From Archangium violaceum Cb vi76 (lineage in GTDB: Bacteria; Myxococcota; Myxococcia; Myxococcales; Myxococcaceae), in assembly GCF_000733295.1 (NCBI RefSeq), contig NZ_JPMI01000289.1, forward strand, positions 1 through 64,000: a DNA stretch of 64,000 bases, written 5' to 3'. Position 1 is the stretch's first letter. Each line of letters begins with the position of its first letter. The translations under genes and the position numbers were made by a program. Positions 1-13,754 of the stretch are shown here, one piece after another. The notes beneath the pieces were generated by a model, which saw only the letters and a program-made list of their open reading frames with translations, searched no databases and was not told where the DNA came from.

Positions 1-2
1 TC

Positions 3-3000
3 GAGGCGTTGCGCGGCCGGGGGATCGATCCCGATCACGTCCTGCACGTGCGCTCGTTCCTCGATCACGAGGTCACGGTGGCCGACGCGCTCGACGAGGA
101 GCCGAGCCCGGCGGATGACAGCATCCATGTCGGTCGCGGCGGCGTGTTGCTCGACTCCGGACGGGTGCTCACCAACCTCGCGGCCCACCTGCGCCGCTGG
201 GCGGGGGTGGCGGCGCGCCATGGTCTGCTGATCCTCGAGGTGCACAGCCTGCCGGCGGCGGTGGTGCGGGCCAACCTCAAGCAGAGCGAAAGCCTGCACT
301 TCGACGCCTACCATGCCTTTTCCCGCCAGCACCTCGTCGAGGCCGATGCCTTCCTGACGGCCGCCGCATCGGTGGGACTGTTCGCCAGGCCCAGTGCTTC
401 GCGCCGCTATCCGCGAGAGCTCGACTTCACCCGGATCTCCCTCAACTGGTTCGAGCTTCGCGCGCATCGGATCCGTCATGCGCGGCCGAGCGATCTCGAC
501 GCGCTGTGTGCTCTCGAGGCGCGCTGCTGGCCGGCGCCTCTGCGTGCTTCGCGGGCCGAGCTGCTCCGGCGCGTCACCACGGAGCCACGGGGATGCTGGG
601 TGCTGCTCCACGAGGGGGCGATCGTCGGCGCGACGTACGCGCAGCGGATCGCGGGGCCCGCGGCGCTCGCCGGGGCTCGTCATTCCGAGCTGGCCGGGCT
701 CCACGATCCCAGTGGAGCGGCCCTGCAGCTGCTCGGCCTCAACGTCGACCCCGCGGTCCGCAACCACGACTTCGGAAGTCTGCTGCTCGAGTTCGTGCTC
801 GCGGCGGCGCGGCTCCGGCCGGGCATCGAGAACGTCGTCGGCGTCTCGCGTTGCGGCGACTATCCGAGACAGCGCGCGAAGGGTCTGGGCTACGAGGACT
901 ACGTCCACGGGCGCGGGGGCGGCCCGCGCGATCCGGTGCTCGGGTTCCACCTCGGTCACGGCGCGCGCATCGGAGGGATCATCAGCGGCTACCGGCCCGA
1001 GGATGTCGACAACGACGGGGCCGGTGTGATCGTGATCCACGCGCTCCGTGGGGCGGCCCACGCCGATGCGGCGGTCCCCGCGAGCGCCGTCGATGGCGAG
1101 CGCGACGTGCGCGGTGTCGTCGATGACGCGATCGCCCGCGTTCATCCCGCCGCGGGCGGACGGATCGACCCGAATCGCCCGTTGCTGGAGCTCGGACTCG
1201 ATTCGATGGCGATGATGGAGCTGCGGACGTTGCTCGAGCGGCGGCTCGGGGTGCAGCTGAACGCCTCGTTCTTCTTCAGCCACGGGACGCCGCGAGCCAT
1301 CGCGCGGGCACTCGGCACGCCGGCGCGGGCGTCCGTACCCATTGCCCCATCGACGCCCGCCGCGCCGGTCCCTTCTCTCCCGCCGGAGCTGGCGGGGCCG
1401 GCCGAGCAAGCTCCGAGCCGGCGCGTCTCTCGCGTGGCGATCGTAGGCATGGCCTGTCGGTTTCCCGGCGGCGCGCGGGATCCAGAGGGCTACTGGCGGG
1501 TACTCGTCGCGGACCGCGACGCGATCACCGGGCCGCCGCCCGAGCGCCTGGCACTGTCCACCGACCTCCCCACGCGTGCCGGCTTCCTCAATGACGTCGA
1601 GTCGTTCGACGCCGACTTCTTCAACATCGCCCCGAAGGAAGCCCGGCTGCTCGACCCGCAGCACCGGCTCGTGCTCGAGACCTGTTGGGAGGCGCTCGAG
1701 GATGCCGGCATATCACCGCGCTCCGTGGCCGGCAGTCGGACCGCGGTGTACACGGGCCTCTTCTCTCGCGACTACGAGCGACTGGCGGTGGCCGCTGGCG
1801 AAGGCGGACACCCCTACGTCCCGTCGGGTAACAGCGCGGCGATGGCTTCGGGGCGCATCGCCTATTTCCTCGATGCGCGCGGGCCGGCGATGTCGATCGA
1901 CACGGCGTGCAGCTCCGCGCTCGTCGGCGTGCACCTGGCGGTTCAGTCCCTGCGCGCGGGTGAGAGCAAGCTCGCGCTGGTCAGCGGCGTCAACCTGATC
2001 CTCGGGCCCGACCTCGATGATTCGTTCCGTGCCGCGGGCATGCTGGCCGCCGACGGACACTGCAAGACCTTCGATGCCGCCGCCGACGGCTATGTGCGGG
2101 CGGAGGGCTGCGCCACGGTTGTCCTCGAGCGCCTCGACGACGCGATGGCCGCGGGGCATCGGGTGTTGGCCGTGATCGAGGGCAGCGCGCTCGAGCAGGA
2201 CGGCGCCAGCAACGGCTTGACGGCGCCGAACGGCGCGGCCCAGGAGGCGGTGATTCGCGCGGCGCTGGCCGATGCCGGCGTCGAGGCCCGCGAGATCAGC
2301 TACATCGAGGCCCACGGCACGGGCACGGCGCTGGGTGATCCAGTGGAGTTCGGTGCGCTCTCGGCCGTATTCGCGGACCGTGCGCGCGAGCGCCCGCTCT
2401 ATCTGGGCTCCGCGAAGACGCAGATCGGGCACACGGAGGCGGCGGCCGGGTTGGCCGGCCTGCTCAAGGTCGTGCTCTCGATGGATCGGCGGACGCTGCC
2501 CGGCAACGTCCACTTCCGCGCACCCAATCCGGAGATCGATCTCGATTCGGTTCCGGCCCGCGTTCCGTGCGAGCCGACACCCTGGGGCGAGCGCGGCGAG
2601 CTCTTGCGCGCTGGCGTGAGCTCGTTCGGCTTCAGTGGCACCAACGCGCACGTCGTGCTCTCGTCGCCGCCGCCTCGACCCGAGCGCGCTCCGATGCCCG
2701 AAGGAGTCGGCGCGCGCCTGTTCCTGCTCTCCGCCCGTAGCGGCGATGCGCTGGCGGCGCTCGCCGAGCGCACCACGCAGGCGCTCTCGAACGAAGCGGC
2801 CGGAGCCCTGCCCGCGCTCTGCCAGACGAGCCAGGTGAGCCGCGCGCACTTCGCGCATCGCGTGGCCCTCGCCGCCGATGATTCCGGGGCCCTGCGCACC
2901 GCGCTCGCCGCCCTCGCCGCGGGTGGCGGCGACGTAGGTGGCCCGACACTCGCCGGGCCCGGTGAGGCGCACGAGACCCCGCAGGTGGCCGTGCTCTTCT

Positions 3001-6000
3001 CCGGTCAGGGCAGCCACGACCCCGGAGCGGGGCGGCTCTTGTTCGAGCGCGAAGGCATCTTCCGCGCCGCGATCGAGCGCTGCGAGCAGGCCCTCGCCGA
3101 CGAACTGCCGCTGGCGCTGAGGGAGCTGCTGTTCGATCCAGGCCAGCGCGCGCTGCTCAGCCGGACACGCTTCGCGCAGCCGGCCCTGTTCGCGCTCGAG
3201 TACGCGCTGTTCGAGCTGTGGACTGATTGGGGCTTGCGCCCCGAGGCCGTGATGGGCCACAGCCTTGGCGAGTATGTGGCGGCGGCGGTGGCCGGCGTGT
3301 TCGAGCCGATGACCGCGCTGCGGCTCGTCGCGGCGCGAGGCCGGTTGATGGAGGGAATGTCGCCTGGCGGGATGCTGGCCGTGATGTGTCCCGAGGAGCA
3401 GCTCGGCGCGCTGCTCGGCGACCGGGCGGAGCGGATGGCGATCGCCGCCCGCAACGGGCCCGCGCAGATGGTCGTCGCCGGCGTGAAGGAGGATCTCGCG
3501 GCGCTTGCCGGGGTGCTCACGCGCGAGGGCATCCGCAGCGTGGCCCTCGACGTTTCGCACGCCTTTCACTCGCCGATGGTCGAGCCGATCCTCGATCAAT
3601 TCGAGGCGTTGGTCGCGGCTGCCGGGCCGAAGCCGCCGTCGCGGGCGTTGATTGGCAATCTGCGCGGCGAGCTGCTCGGCGAGGAGGCCGCGACGCCCCG
3701 TTACTGGCGCCGCCACCTGCGCGAGACCGTACGATTCTTCGAGGGCGTCGAGACGTTGCGCAAGCGCGGCGTCACGGCCTTCCTCGAGTGCGGACCGAAG
3801 CCGACACTCGTCGGGCTGGCGCGCGCGGGGTTGGCCCGGAGCATCGAGGCCGACGAGCTCGGGCGGCTGCGCTTCATCGGCGGCATGGGGGCCGGCGCTG
3901 ACGAGCTCGATGGGATGCGGCGCAGCCTCGCCCAGTTGCATGTCGCTGGCGTCGACTTCGACTGGGCGGCGGTCAGCCACGGCGCGGGGCAGGGCGCCGT
4001 CCGCGCGCGGTTGCCGACGTATCCATTCGCGCGCCGACGGGCATGGCTGCGCGAGGACACGGGCGAGCGGTTCCATCCGTTGCTGGGGCGGCGTGTGCCC
4101 GATCCGGCGCCCGGCGCGCGATGTTTCACCGGCACCGTGAGCAGTGACCGGCCGGCATACCTCGGCGAGCACTGGGTCTACGATGCGATCGTCGTGCTCG
4201 GGGTCACCTACCTCGAGATGGCGCTCGCCGCGGCCTCCCGCCTGCTCCCAGGCAACGCGGCCGACACGCTGATCGTCGAGGACGTGACGGTGTGGTCGCC
4301 CCTCGTGCTGCGAGCGGGTGCGCCGGCCCGGCTTCGCCTCCGCTCGGAGGATGAGCGGTTCGAGATCCACAGCGCCGAGCCAGAGCGCAGTGACGACGAA
4401 TCCGCGTGGACCCGGCACGCGACCGGGCGGATAGCGCGGCGGCAGCTCTCACCGGACGCGACCGGGCAGCTCCCTCGCCTCGATGGCGAGGCCGTGGAGC
4501 TCGATGCTTATTACGAGCGCATGCGGATCTATTACGGCCCGCGGTTGCGCAACATCCGCCATCTGGAGCGCCGGGGCCGCGAGGCGATCGGGCATGTGTG
4601 CCTCCAGGGCGAGGAGGCCCAGGAGAGCGCGAGCTACGAGCTCCACCCCGCGCTGCTCGACGCCTGCTTCCAGTGCGTGTTCGCGCTGATCTACGCCCAC
4701 GAGAGCCACCGCGAGCCCTTCGTTCCCCTGGGATGCGCGCGGATCGAGCTGCGCGCGCGGGGAGTCCGCGAAGTCCGCGTACACCTGCGCCTCCATCCGC
4801 CTCGCTCCACGGATCACAACCAGACCCACACCGCCGACCTGCGCCTGTTCGACATGGAAGGGCGGCTCGTGGCGAGCGTCGACGCCCTGCAGCTCAAGCG
4901 TGCGTCGAAGGCCGCGCTGCTCGACTCGCGCACGGACCGGGCGTCGGGGGGAGGGCTGTTCGAGGTCGCCTGGCAGCCCGATACGAGCGTCGTCGCGCTG
5001 CCCGCGCCGCAGCCCGCTGGTGCGGGCGCTGTGCTCGATGAGCTGGCGCGCGGCTACGTGGCGGTGGCGTTCGCGGAACTCCAGCGCCGTGCTGGTGGCC
5101 CGGCCGATGACGCCGAGTCCCTCGGTGTCGTGCCGGCGCAGCGCCGGCAGTTCGCGCGGCTCCGCGCGATGCTCGGCGAGGGTCCGGCCGCCGCCGACCC
5201 GGCGCAACGGCATGATGCGCTGCGCGAGCAGTACCCGCAGCTCGGTCCGGAGCTCGCGCTGCTCGGGCGCTGTGGCTCGGCGCTGGCGGAGGTGCTGCGC
5301 GGCGAACGGGAACCGCTCTCGCTGATCTTTCCCGATGGTGCGCTGGACGCGACGGCGGCCTTCTACCGGGAGGCGGCCAGCTTCGGCGCGGTCAACGAGC
5401 TGTTCGCCCAGACCGCGGCCCTGCTCGCCCGAGAGGGGGCGGCACCGTTGCGCGTGCTGGAAGTGGGGGCCGGCACGGGTGGCGTCAGCGCGCACCTGCT
5501 TCCGCTGCTGCCCGCGCGCTGTGAGACGTACGTATTCAGCGACGTATCGCCCGCCTTCCTGGAGCGGGCGGCACGCGGCTTCGGCGCATACCCGGCGCTG
5601 CGCACGGCGCTGCTCGACGTCGAGGCCGACGAGTCCGTTTCGGCCGAGCTGAGCGACTTCGACCTGATCGTCGCCGGCAACGTGCTGCACGCGACCGCCG
5701 ACCTGCGCGCCACGCTGGCGAGGCTTCGCGCGCGCCTGCGTCCGGGCGGGCGGCTCGTACTGCTTGAGGGCGTCGAGTCGCGCGCCTGGATCGATCTCGT
5801 GTTCGGGCTGACCTCCGGTTGGTGGCGCTTCGCCGACGATCGGACGCACCCACTGTTGCCTCGCGATCGCTGGCTCGAGCTGCTCGGCGAGGCCGGCTTC
5901 GAGGCGCAGCGCTGCATCGAGCCATCGCCCGAGGACCGGGAGCTGTTCCCGCAGGCCGTGTTCGTGGCGCGGAGCCCGGGCGGGGCTGGCGCAACCACGG

Positions 6001-9000
6001 GCCACCGGTTGCTGATCGGCGCTCCAGAGGGCATGGCAGGCGGCGTCAGGGAACGGCTGGAGCTGCTCGGTTCGCCCTGTGGCTTCGCTTCGCTTGCGTC
6101 GCTCGACGAGGATGGTGCCGCGGCACGGATCCTCGCGGAGCACGAGCGGGACGGCGTCCTGGATGAGGTCTCGCTCTTTGTCGACGACGACCAGCCAGCG
6201 GACAGGCCGTACGGCGCGGTACTCGCGGAATCGACGTACCTCTCGGCGCGCGCGCTGCGCCTGATCCAGGCGCTCGTTGCGCGGCCGCGAGCGCCTCGCT
6301 TGCGTCTCCTGACGCGTGGTGCCCGCGAGCTGCCGGGCCGCGGCGGTCCGGCGCGACCTGCGTCGGCGGCCGTATGGGGGCTGGGGCTGGTCGCGGCGAT
6401 GGAGCACCCCGAGCTTGACTGCCGCTGCATCGACGTGGAGTCCGAGCGCGGGTTGCTCCGCGAACTGCTGCGTGACGACGAGCCCCAGGTCGCGCTGCGC
6501 GACGGGCGTCGCTGGCTCGCGCGCCTGGACCGGTTGCCCGCGAAGGCGGACGCCGTTCCCGCGCTCCGCCCCGACGGCACGTACCTGATCACCGGAGGAC
6601 TCGGCGGACTCGGACGGTTGACCGCGCAGCACCTGATCGAGCGAGGCGCGCGCAACCTGGTGCTCCTCACCCGGGATGCGGACAAGGCCGCGCTCGGAGC
6701 GCCGGAGTTGTCCGGGCAGGCACGCGTGGAGGCATGGGCGGTCGATGTCGGCGACCCGGTGCAGTTCGAGGCCGCGCTCGATCGGATCGGCCGCGAGTTG
6801 CCACCGCTGCGGGGTGTGATCCACGCCGTCGGAGTCCTGGACGATGGTGCCATCGTCGGGCAGACCGCGCGGCGCTTCGAGTCCGTGCTCACGCCCAAGG
6901 TCTCGGGCGCGGCGACGCTCGCCCGGCGAAGCGAGGGGCTCGACTTCCTGGCGTTCTTCGCATCCGCCGTGGGTCTTGTCGGTTCGGCGGGGCAGGCGAA
7001 TCACGCGGCGGCGAACGCCGTGCTCGACGCGCTGGCCGAGCGGTGCCGGAGCGATGGCCTGCCCGTGGTGGCCATCGACTGGGGTCCGTGGGCGGAGGTC
7101 GGGGCGGCGGTGCGTGGCGATCGGCTCGAACGCTGGAGTGCTCGGGGGATCTCCGCGCTGTCGCCGCGGGTCGGCCTGACGCTACTCGACGAGGCGCTCG
7201 CCGGGCTGGCGGCCGGGGGGCCGGCACGCGTTGGTGCCCTCGCGCTCCAGCCACGCGCGCCGGTCATCGAGCAGGCGCCCCTGTTCACCCGATTGCGTGC
7301 CGCGCCGGTGCGACGAGGGGAGCCGGCCCGGGCCATCACCGCGCGCACGGCGGCTGAGCCCGCGGCGGCTTCCCTGGCCGGGCTCCGCGCCCGTCCGGTT
7401 GGAGAACGAAGGGACGCGCTCTCTCTCGTGGTCCGCGATCAGGTCGCGGCGAGCCTGGGCCTGTCGGCGACGGCGGAGATCTCTCCGCGCCGGGGTTTCC
7501 GAGACCTGGGCATGGACTCGCTGACCTCGCTGGAACTGCGCGGGCGTCTCGTCAAGGTGCTGGGTCTCGATCGTCTCGCCGCGACCGTGGCGTTCGACTA
7601 TCCGACGATCGATGCGATGACCGGCTTCCTCGCCGATGGGCCGCTGCGCGCGCTGATGGACGAGGTGCCGCAGGTCACGTCCGCACCGGTCGCGCCCGTC
7701 ACGCTTCCGAGCTCGAAGACCGCCGATGAGTACGAGCCCATCGCGATCATCGGGGCCGGCTGCCGCATGCCCGGCGGGGTCAGCGACCTGGATTCGCTGT
7801 GGGCCCTCCTGCGCGAAGGCGTCGATGCGATCACGACGGTCCCGGCCGAGCGCTGGGACGCCGATGCGTACGTTGCCGCTGGCCGGATCAACAACCGGTA
7901 CGGCGGTTTCCTGCGCGACGTGGATCGCTTCGACGCCGAGTTCTTCGGCATCGCGCCCCGCGAGGCGCGCAAGCTCGACCCGCAGCAGCGCCTGTTGCTG
8001 GAGGTGGCGTGGGAGGCGCTCGAGAACGCGGGCGTCGCCCCGTCGCGGCTGGCGGGCACGCGGACGGGGGTGTTCGTCGGCATCTGCAGTTTCGACTACG
8101 CGCTGCGCCTGCTCGGCGACGAATCGCGGATCGATCCATACGTCGGTACGGGCTCGCTGCTGAGCCCGGCCGCGGGGCGCCTCTCCTACGTGCTTGGCCT
8201 CGTCGGCCCCAGCATGGCCGTCGACACCGCCTGCTCTTCGTCGCTGCTGGCGGTCCACCTCGCCTGCGCGAGCCTGCGCAACGGCGAGTCGGACATGGCG
8301 CTTGCCGGCGGCGTCAACTGCATCCTCGATCCGGCGCTCAGCATCAACTTCTCGCGCGCGGGCATGCTCTCTCCCGACGGGCGCTGCAAACCGTTCGAGG
8401 CGGGAGCCAATGGTTTCGTGCGTGCCGAGGGGTGCGGGGTCGTGGTGCTCAAGCGCCTGTCGGACGCGCTCGCGAGCGGCGATCCGATCGTCGCGCTGAT
8501 CCGGGGTTCCGCGACCAACCAGGACGGGCGCAGCAGCGGGCTGATGGCGCCGAGCGGACCTTCGCAGCAGGCAGTGCTCCGCCGCGCACTCGCAGATGCC
8601 CGCGTCGCGCCCTCGGAGGTCGGTTACATCGAGGCGCATGGCACGGGTACGGCGCTCGGTGACCCGATCGAGGCGGGCGCGCTCCAGGCGGTCTTCGGCG
8701 CCGAGCGGGCGCGACCGCTCGTGGTCGGCTCGCTCAAGTCGAACCTCGGCCACATGGAAGGCGCGGCCGGAGTCGGCGGTCTGCTCAAGACGGCATTGAG
8801 CCTCTCGCACCGCCAGCTCCCGCCGACGCTGCATTTTCGGGAACCCTCGCCGCACATCGAGTGGTCGAGCCTCGAGGTCGCCAACACCCTGCGGAACTGG
8901 CCCGGGGATGGACCCGCGATCGCTGGCGTGAGCTCGTTCGGCTTCGCGGGCACGAACGTCCACGTCGTTCTCCAGCAGGCGGAACTCCCGACGGAAGAGC

Positions 9001-12000
9001 CCGCCCCGGAGGGCCACGCGGGTCCGCACCTCCTCGTGCTGTCGGCGCGAGGGGACGCGGCGCTCGACGCCCTGGCGGAAGCGCACGAACGGCGCCTGCG
9101 CCGGCTCCCTCGAACGGAGTGGGCATCGTGGTGTCGCACGGCCGCCCTGGGGCGCGATCACATGCCGCACCGGCTGGCGGTGGTCGCCGAAGATCCGGCC
9201 GAGGCCGCGTCACGACTGGCGCGGGGCGAATGGTTCGTCCGTGGGCGTGCCCCCATCGATCGACGGCCGCGGATTGGCCTGTGGATCGAAGCGCGCGGTC
9301 CGGTGAAGGTGGTTGGCGCGGGACTGCGCGCGGCCGAGCTCGCGGCGCTTTCCAGGCACGCCTCAGGTCGGGAGACGGCGGGGCACCTCGCGGTCGCGCT
9401 CGATCTCTCGGCACTCTGGAGCCACTTCGGAGTCGTTCCGGACGTGCTGGTCGGAGCGGGAACCGGCCTGCTCGCGGCGGCTTGTCTCGCCGGGGCCCTC
9501 GACGAGGAGGCGCTGCGGGAGGCCGGCATGTCGCTCGCCGCTGGCCAGCCGATTGACGTGCTGGCGGAGCTGCCGTGGCGCACTCCCGAGCGTCCTCTGC
9601 GGGCCGCTGGTGTGGATGGGCTCGTCGGGCTTGCCGAGCTGCGGTCGGCGAGCTGGTGGCGATCGCTGCCGCGCGACCTGGTCGCGAGCGAGGCCGCCGT
9701 CGACGCGCTGCAGCTCGACGGGCTGGTCGTCGCTGGCGGGAGCGCCCCGTCACCTCGCGTGTTCGCGAGCTCGACCGTGGACGGCGTCGTGTCCCGGCGG
9801 CTCTTGCTGGAGACCCTGGGGCGGCTGCATGTGCTCGGAGTGCCGCTGCGCTGGGAGGTCATCGAGGAGCACGGGCGGCGTGTCGGCGGGCGGCTACCGA
9901 CCTACCCGTGGCAGAAGGAGCGCTTCTGGGAGCCGGCGGCGGCCGTGACCGCCACGGTGGGCGGCTCCCTGCTCGGGGAGGCGGTTCCACTCGCGGACCC
10001 CGAGCTGCGCGCGTGGACGTCCGTCGTGTCGCGCAGCGCGCCAGCGGGGTTGTGCATGGAGGATCATCGCGTCGGCGATCGGACACCGGTGCCCGCGAGC
10101 CTCTATCTCGAGCTCGCGCGGCGGGCCGGCGTCGCGGGCAGCCACGGGACGCGGCTGCGCGACGTCGAAATCCTTCGTGGCCTCGATCTCGCGGAGGACA
10201 GCATCGACCTGCAGCTCAGCTTGCGCCGTGACGGCGAAGGCAGCGAGCGCTTCGCCGTCTACGCCCGGCCCCGCGCGAGTAACTCCGCCTGGACGCGGTA
10301 CGCCACGGGTTTGGTCAGCGCGGTGGAGGAGCCATTTGGGGGAGCCAATGCCGTTCGCCCTGTCGGCTCCACGGGCGAACTCGCCGTTGGCACGGCGGCC
10401 GGAGCCGAGGCGCTCTACGCGGACGCTGCCGCGCGGGGGCTGCGCTTCGGTCCGAGTTTCCGGCCCCTCACGAGGGCTCAGGTCGGCGCGGACGCGGCGG
10501 TAGGCGAGCTGGAGCTCGCCGCGGAGGCGAGCGTCGCGATCGTCGATGGGCTCCACCCCGTGATCTGGGATGGTTGCATGCAGCTCGCCGATGCCCTCGC
10601 GCAGCTCCGGGCGCCCGGGCTCTACCTGCCGGTACGCATCGACGAGCTCACCGTGCGCCCGGTTGACCCCGCCAGGGGGCCACTCCGCGCACGTGCGACG
10701 CTTCAGGACGCACGCGCCGCTGGTGGCGAGCTCCGCTTCGACGTCTCGCTGTTCGACGGCGTCGGCCTGCTCGCGGCCGAGTTCCGCGGGATCCACCTGC
10801 GGCTCGTCGAGGGCGCGGCGGCCAGCGCGCTGCCGTCTCGCTGGCTCGTGCAGCTCGATTGGCTCGAGCGGCCGGCGAGCATCGATCTCGCCCGGCAGGT
10901 GCGGCAGGCACTCGATGCTCGCGCGCACGATTACATCGGGCGTGCGCTCACGCAGCTCGGGTGGACTCGGGATGCCCCGAGCGTGGATTCTTCCGCGGAG
11001 CGCCTGGGGGTCGTACCCCGCCATCGCCGCCTGTTCGAGCGGCTGGTCGAGCTTGCCCGCAACTCGCCGCCGGGTGTGCCGGCCGAGCCACCGCCCGACG
11101 GCCCCGAGAGCGCGCTGCTGGAGCGTTGCGGACCGGCGCTGGCGGATGTGCTGCGCGGGCGCCGCGATCCGCTCGAGCTGATCTTCCCCGGTGGTGATCC
11201 CGAGGCGCTCGCGGCGATCTACCGGGACTCACGTGCCGCCCGGTTGCTCCACGCGCAGCTGCTCGCCGTCGTCCGCCGCCACGCGCGGCGCCGCGCGGAG
11301 ACCGGCGAACCGTTGAGGATCCTCGAGGTCGGGGCGGGGACGGGCGGCACCACCTTCGCCCTGTTGTCTGCGCTCGATCCGGCTCGCACGCGCTACACGT
11401 TCACCGACGTCGGGCCCGCGTTCGTGCAACGCGCCCGGGAGCGCTTCGCCGAGCACCGTTTCGTTGATTATGCCTGCCTCGATCTCGACCGCGACCCGCG
11501 GGAGCAGGGGTTCGTCCCCGGTAGCTTCGACCTGATCATCGCCGCCAACGTGGTCCACGCGACGCGAGATCTCTCGGCGGTGCTTGGCCGGCTGCGCGGG
11601 CTGCTCTCGCCCGTCGGCGCACTGGCGCTGATCGAGGGTGTCGAGCGCTGCGCCTGGGTCGATCTGTGCTTCGGCATGACCGACGGATGGTGGGCGTTCG
11701 TGGATCGCGAGCGGCGGCCCGATCATCCGCTGCTCTCACGCGCGGGATGGTCCGCGCTGCTGCCGGCGCTCGGCTTCGAGCGCCCGGACATCCCGACGAG
11801 CGAAGGCGAGAGCTCAGGCTTCTCGTTCCCCCAGGCACTCATCGTCGCGGCGCGCGAGCCGCGGACGAGCGCCCATGCCCCGCTCCGTGGGACCGCCGTG
11901 GCGTTGATCCCCGATCGGACCGGGTACGCCGATGCGCTCGCGGAGGCGCTGCGCTCCCGGGGGGCGGCCGTTACCGTCACCGAGGTCGAGGGAGAGACGC

Positions 12001-13754
12001 TCGAGGGGTGGCTCCGCGACGAGGCTCCGTTCGCCGCGCGTGCCGAGGTGATCCACTGCGCCGCCCTCGATTGCGCGTCACCGCAAGAGGCGTCCGAGCC
12101 GGAGCGGATCCACGAGCTCGCGGTGCGGAACTGCTCGGCGCTGGTGCCGTTGCTCGCGCGCCTGCGTGCGCTGCCGGGCGCGCTTTCCCTGCGGCTGCTC
12201 ACGCGCGGGGCGGCGCCGCTCGGGCCCTCCGCGGGCGGCGAGATCAGCGGCGCGGCCCTCGCACAAGCCGCGCTGTGGGGCGTCGCCCGCGTGATTCCGC
12301 TCGAGCATCCACACCTGCGCACCACCTGCCACGATCTCGATCCCGCGGCCGCTCCGGCCGAAGCGGTCGCCGCGCTCGCGCGCGAGATCGACGGGGGCGA
12401 GCCGGACGACGAGTCGCGAGTCGCCTACCGTGGTGGGGCACGCCTCGTCGCCCAGTTGGCGCCCCTCGGGCGTGCGGAGGTTCGCGAGCGCGTGTCGTTC
12501 GCGGCCGATGCCGGCATCCTGATCACGGGCGGGCTCGGTGGGTTGGGGCTCCTCGTCGCCGACTGGATGGTGCGCCGGGGCGCGCGACGGCTGTTCCTGC
12601 TCTCGCGCGGCGCGGAGCAGGCGGCGCTCGAGCCCCGGCAGCGTGAGGGGCTCGAGGCGATGCGCCGCGCCGGTGCCGAGGTGACATTGCTCCGCGCCGA
12701 CGCCGGTGATGCCCGTCAGCTCGCGGATGCCCTCGCGGAGATCCGCCGCACGCTCGGCGGGGCGCCCCTGTCAGGGGTGTTCCACGCCGCTGGAGTACTC
12801 GACGACGGCGCGCTCGCGAACCTCGACGCGGACCGCTTCGCGCGCGTGCTCCGTCCCAAGCTGCTCGGCGCCTGGCTGTTGCACCAGGCCACGCTCGCCG
12901 ATCGGCTCGAGCACTTCGTGGTGTTCTCCTCGGCGGCCTCGCTGCTCGGCAACGCGGGCCAGGCCAACCATGCAGCCGCCAACGCGTTCCTCGACGCGTT
13001 GAGCGTGCACCGGGCGGCGCTCGGCCTGCCGGCGCGGTCCATCGCGTGGGGCCCGATCGCTGGCGTTGGTGCCGGCCTCCACCACGACGTGGACGGGAGT
13101 GGACGCGCGTACCGCGGCATGGGCATGGGCGCGATGACCGCTGGGCAGGCGCTCGCGGCGTTCGAGGTCGCGCTCGCGGCGCCCCAGCCGCTCGTCGGGG
13201 TGCTGCCCCTCGAGCCCGAACGCGCCCGGCAGGGGGCCGACGCGGGCGTGTCGACGTCGCCCTCCGGCGGCCCCGTTGCCGCGGCGAGCCGGCGTCCTTC
13301 GCCCCTGCGCGGCCTCGCCACGATGTCGTCCCGGCAGCGCAGGCTCGTCGTCGAGGGCCGGATCCGCGCGGGCGTCGTCGAGATCCTCGGTCTCGCGGCC
13401 AACGCGAGGCCCGCCCTTGATCGCGGCTTCTTCGACCTCGGGTTCGACTCGTTGACCTCGCTCGAGCTGCGCGAGCGTCTCGAGATCGAGCTCTCGCTGT
13501 CGCTGCCAGCCGCGCTGCTCATGCTTCGGCCGACGCTCGCCGAGCTGCTCGACGAGCTCGTCGCGCGCCTCGACGCGGTGCACGGCGGTGCGAGCCCGGC
13601 GGCGGCGACGGAACCGTCCGCGGCGCTGGCGCCCACCGCGCCGTCCGATCCGGCCAGGGCGGCTCTCATCGAACAGGTCAGTGGTGCGTCGGACGAGTCG
13701 CTCGTGCCATTCATCGACGAGGCGCTCGACGAGCTCCTGGGAGGCGAGTCGTGA
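3..13754 (+). CDS. gphF: Modular PKS: loading module (MT end-GNAT-ACP) plus modules 1 and 2; 5' end outside window
   Basis: The frame is open to the left edge, so the N-terminus is missing; numbering is from a TTG at 9. Residues 1-150 look like the end of a methyltransferase. Residues 153-345 are GNAT-like, as in starter-unit decarboxylases of AprA/CurA/GphF type. The loading ACP has Ser399. Module 1: KS (Cys634), malonyl-type AT (Ser1085, HAFH), DH (His1388 but a distorted motif), C-MT (LEVGAGTGG near 1814), KR (2190-2400, His2332 in place of the active Tyr), ACP (Ser2504). Module 2: KS (Cys2742), vestigial AT (3007-3310), DH (DHRV motif, G to D at the fifth position), C-MT (near 3770), KR (His4321), ACP (Ser4481). 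The acidic C-terminal tail is probably a docking element. The stop overlaps the next start by 4 bp. I recognise this as GphF by architecture, not by alignment. Confidence 0.85.
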   Translation, partial: EALRGRGIDPDHVLHVRSFLDHEVTVADALDEEPSPADDSIHVGRGGVLLDSGRVLTNLAAHLRRWAGVAARHGLLILEVHSLPAAVVRANLKQSESLHFDAYHAFSRQHLVEADAFLTAAASVGLFARPSASRRYPRELDFTRISLNWFELRAHRIRHARPSDLDALCALEARCWPAPLRASRAELLRRVTTEPRGCWVLLHEGAIVGATYAQRIAGPAALAGARHSELAGLHDPSGAALQLLGLNVDPAVRNHDFGSLLLEFVLAAARLRPGIENVVGVSRCGDYPRQRAKGLGYEDYVHGRGGGPRDPVLGFHLGHGARIGGIISGYRPEDVDNDGAGVIVIHALRGAAHADAAVPASAVDGERDVRGVVDDAIARVHPAAGGRIDPNRPLLELGLDSMAMMELRTLLERRLGVQLNASFFFSHGTPRAIARALGTPARASVPIAPSTPAAPVPSLPPELAGPAEQAPSRRVSRVAIVGMACRFPGGARDPEGYWRVLVADRDAITGPPPERLALSTDLPTRAGFLNDVESFDADFFNIAPKEARLLDPQHRLVLETCWEALEDAGISPRSVAGSRTAVYTGLFSRDYERLAVAAGEGGHPYVPSGNSAAMASGRIAYFLDARGPAMSIDTACSSALVGVHLAVQSLRAGESKLALVSGVNLILGPDLDDSFRAAGMLAADGHCKTFDAAADGYVRAEGCATVVLERLDDAMAAGHRVLAVIEGSALEQDGASNGLTAPNGAAQEAVIRAALADAGVEAREISYIEAHGTGTALGDPVEFGALSAVFADRARERPLYLGSAKTQIGHTEAAAGLAGLLKVVLSMDRRTLPGNVHFRAPNPEIDLDSVPARVPCEPTPWGERGELLRAGVSSFGFSGTNAHVVLSSPPPRPERAPMPEGVGARLFLLSARSGDALAALAERTTQALSNEAAGALPALCQTSQVSRAHFAHRVALAADDSGALRTALAALAAGGGDVGGPTLAGPGEAHETPQVAVLFSGQGSHDPGAGRLLFEREGIFRAAIERCEQALADELPLALRELLFDPGQRALLSRTRFAQPALFALEYALFELWTDWGLRPEAVMGHSLGEYVAAAVAGVFEPMTALRLVAARGRLMEGMSPGGMLAVMCPEEQLGALLGDRAERMAIAARNGPAQMVVAGVKEDLAALAGVLTREGIRSVALDVSHAFHSPMVEPILDQFEALVAAAGPKPPSRALIGNLRGELLGEEAATPRYWRRHLRETVRFFEGVETLRKRGVTAFLECGPKPTLVGLARAGLARSIEADELGRLRFIGGMGAGADELDGMRRSLAQLHVAGVDFDWAAVSHGAGQGAVRARLPTYPFARRRAWLREDTGERFHPLLGRRVPDPAPGARCFTGTVSSDRPAYLGEHWVYDAIVVLGVTYLEMALAAASRLLPGNAADTLIVEDVTVWSPLVLRAGAPARLRLRSEDERFEIHSAEPERSDDESAWTRHATGRIARRQLSPDATGQLPRLDGEAVELDAYYERMRIYYGPRLRNIRHLERRGREAIGHVCLQGEEAQESASYELHPALLDACFQCVFALIYAHESHREPFVPLGCARIELRARGVREVRVHLRLHPPRSTDHNQTHTADLRLFDMEGRLVASVDALQLKRASKAALLDSRTDRASGGGLFEVAWQPDTSVVALPAPQPAGAGAVLDELARGYVAVAFAELQRRAGGPADDAESLGVVPAQRRQFARLRAMLGEGPAAADPAQRHDALREQYPQLGPELALLGRCGSALAEVLRGEREPLSLIFPDGALDATAAFYREAASFGAVNELFAQTAALLAREGAAPLRVLEVGAGTGGVSAHLLPLLPARCETYVFSDVSPAFLERAARGFGAYPALRTALLDVEADESVSAELSDFDLIVAGNVLHATADLRATLARLRARLRPGGRLVLLEGVESRAWIDLVFGLTSGWWRFADDRTHPLLPRDRWLELLGEAGFEAQRCIEPSPEDRELFPQAVFVARSPGGAGATTGHRLLIGAPEGMAGGVRERLELLGSPCGFASLASLDEDGAAARILAEHERDGVLDEVSLFVDDDQPADRPYGAVLAESTYLSARALRLIQALVARPRAPRLRLLTRGARELPGRGGPARPASAAVWGLGLVAAMEHPELDCRCIDVESERGLLRELLRDDEPQVALRDGRRWLARLDRLPAKADAVPALRPDGTYLITGGLGGLGRLTAQHLIERGARNLVLLTRDADKAALGAPELSGQARVEAWAVDVGDPVQFEAALDRIGRELPPLRGVIHAVGVLDDGAIVGQTARRFESVLTPKVSGAATLARRSEGLDFLAFFASAVGLVGSAGQANHAAANAVLDALAERCRSDGLPVVAIDWGPWAEVGAAVRGDRLERWSARGISALSPRVGLTLLDEALAGLAAGGPARVGALALQPRAPVIEQAPLFTRLRAAPVRRGEPARAITARTAAEPAAASLAGLRARPVGERRDALSLVVRDQVAASLGLSATAEISPRRGFRDLGMDSLTSLELRGRLVKVLGLDRLAATVAFDYPTIDAMTGFLADGPLRALMDEVPQVTSAPVAPVTLPSSKTADEYEPIAIIGAGCRMPGGVSDLDSLWALLREGVDAITTVPAERWDADAYVAAGRINNRYGGFLRDVDRFDAEFFGIAPREARKLDPQQRLLLEVAWEALENAGVAPSRLAGTRTGVFVGICSFDYALRLLGDESRIDPYVGTGSLLSPAAGRLSYVLGLVGPSMAVDTACSSSLLAVHLACASLRNGESDMALAGGVNCILDPALSINFSRAGMLSPDGRCKPFEAGANGFVRAEGCGVVVLKRLSDALASGDPIVALIRGSATNQDGRSSGLMAPSGPSQQAVLRRALADARVAPSEVGYIEAHGTGTALGDPIEAGALQAVFGAERARPLVVGSLKSNLGHMEGAAGVGGLLKTALSLSHRQLPPTLHFREPSPHIEWSSLEVANTLRNWPGDGPAIAGVSSFGFAGTNVHVVLQQAELPTEEPAPEGHAGPHLLVLSARGDAALDALAEAHERRLRRLPRTEWASWCRTAALGRDHMPHRLAVVAEDPAEAASRLARGEWFVRGRAPIDRRPRIGLWIEARGPVKVVGAGLRAAELAALSRHASGRETAGHLAVALDLSALWSHFGVVPDVLVGAGTGLLAAACLAGALDEEALREAGMSLAAGQPIDVLAELPWRTPERPLRAAGVDGLVGLAELRSASWWRSLPRDLVASEAAVDALQLDGLVVAGGSAPSPRVFASSTVDGVVSRRLLLETLGRLHVLGVPLRWEVIEEHGRRVGGRLPTYPWQKERFWEPAAAVTATVGGSLLGEAVPLADPELRAWTSVVSRSAPAGLCMEDHRVGDRTPVPASLYLELARRAGVAGSHGTRLRDVEILRGLDLAEDSIDLQLSLRRDGEGSERFAVYARPRASNSAWTRYATGLVSAVEEPFGGANAVRPVGSTGELAVGTAAGAEALYADAAARGLRFGPSFRPLTRAQVGADAAVGELELAAEASVAIVDGLHPVIWDGCMQLADALAQLRAPGLYLPVRIDELTVRPVDPARGPLRARATLQDARAAGGELRFDVSLFDGVGLLAAEFRGIHLRLVEGAAASALPSRWLVQLDWLERPASIDLARQVRQALDARAHDYIGRALTQLGWTRDAPSVDSSAERLGVVPRHRRLFERLVELARNSPPGVPAEPPPDGPESALLERCGPALADVLRGRRDPLELIFPGGDPEALAAIYRDSRAARLLHAQLLAVVRRHARRRAETGEPLRILEVGAGTGGTTFALLSALDPARTRYTFTDVGPAFVQRARERFAEHRFVDYACLDLDRDPREQGFVPGSFDLIIAANVVHATRDLSAVLGRLRGLLSPVGALALIEGVERCAWVDLCFGMTDGWWAFVDRERRPDHPLLSRAGWSALLPALGFERPDIPTSEGESSGFSFPQALIVAAREPRTSAHAPLRGTAVALIPDRTGYADALAEALRSRGAAVTVTEVEGETLEGWLRDEAPFAARAEVIHCAALDCASPQEASEPERIHELAVRNCSALVPLLARLRALPGALSLRLLTRGAAPLGPSAGGEISGAALAQAALWGVARVIPLEHPHLRTTCHDLDPAAAPAEAVAALAREIDGGEPDDESRVAYRGGARLVAQLAPLGRAEVRERVSFAADAGILITGGLGGLGLLVADWMVRRGARRLFLLSRGAEQAALEPRQREGLEAMRRAGAEVTLLRADAGDARQLADALAEIRRTLGGAPLSGVFHAAGVLDDGALANLDADRFARVLRPKLLGAWLLHQATLADRLEHFVVFSSAASLLGNAGQANHAAANAFLDALSVHRAALGLPARSIAWGPIAGVGAGLHHDVDGSGRAYRGMGMGAMTAGQALAAFEVALAAPQPLVGVLPLEPERARQGADAGVSTSPSGGPVAAASRRPSPLRGLATMSSRQRRLVVEGRIRAGVVEILGLAANARPALDRGFFDLGFDSLTSLELRERLEIELSLSLPAALLMLRPTLAELLDELVARLDAVHGGASPAAATEPSAALAPTAPSDPARAALIEQVSGASDESLVPFIDEALDELLGGES

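Noticed and set aside
1713-4418. Long minus-strand open frame of about 900 codons
   Set aside because: Antisense to conserved KS/AT coding sequence; low-complexity Arg/Gln/His composition with no domain. It is a high-GC shadow, as are similar frames at 4449-7004, 19523-23566 and 30991-33354.
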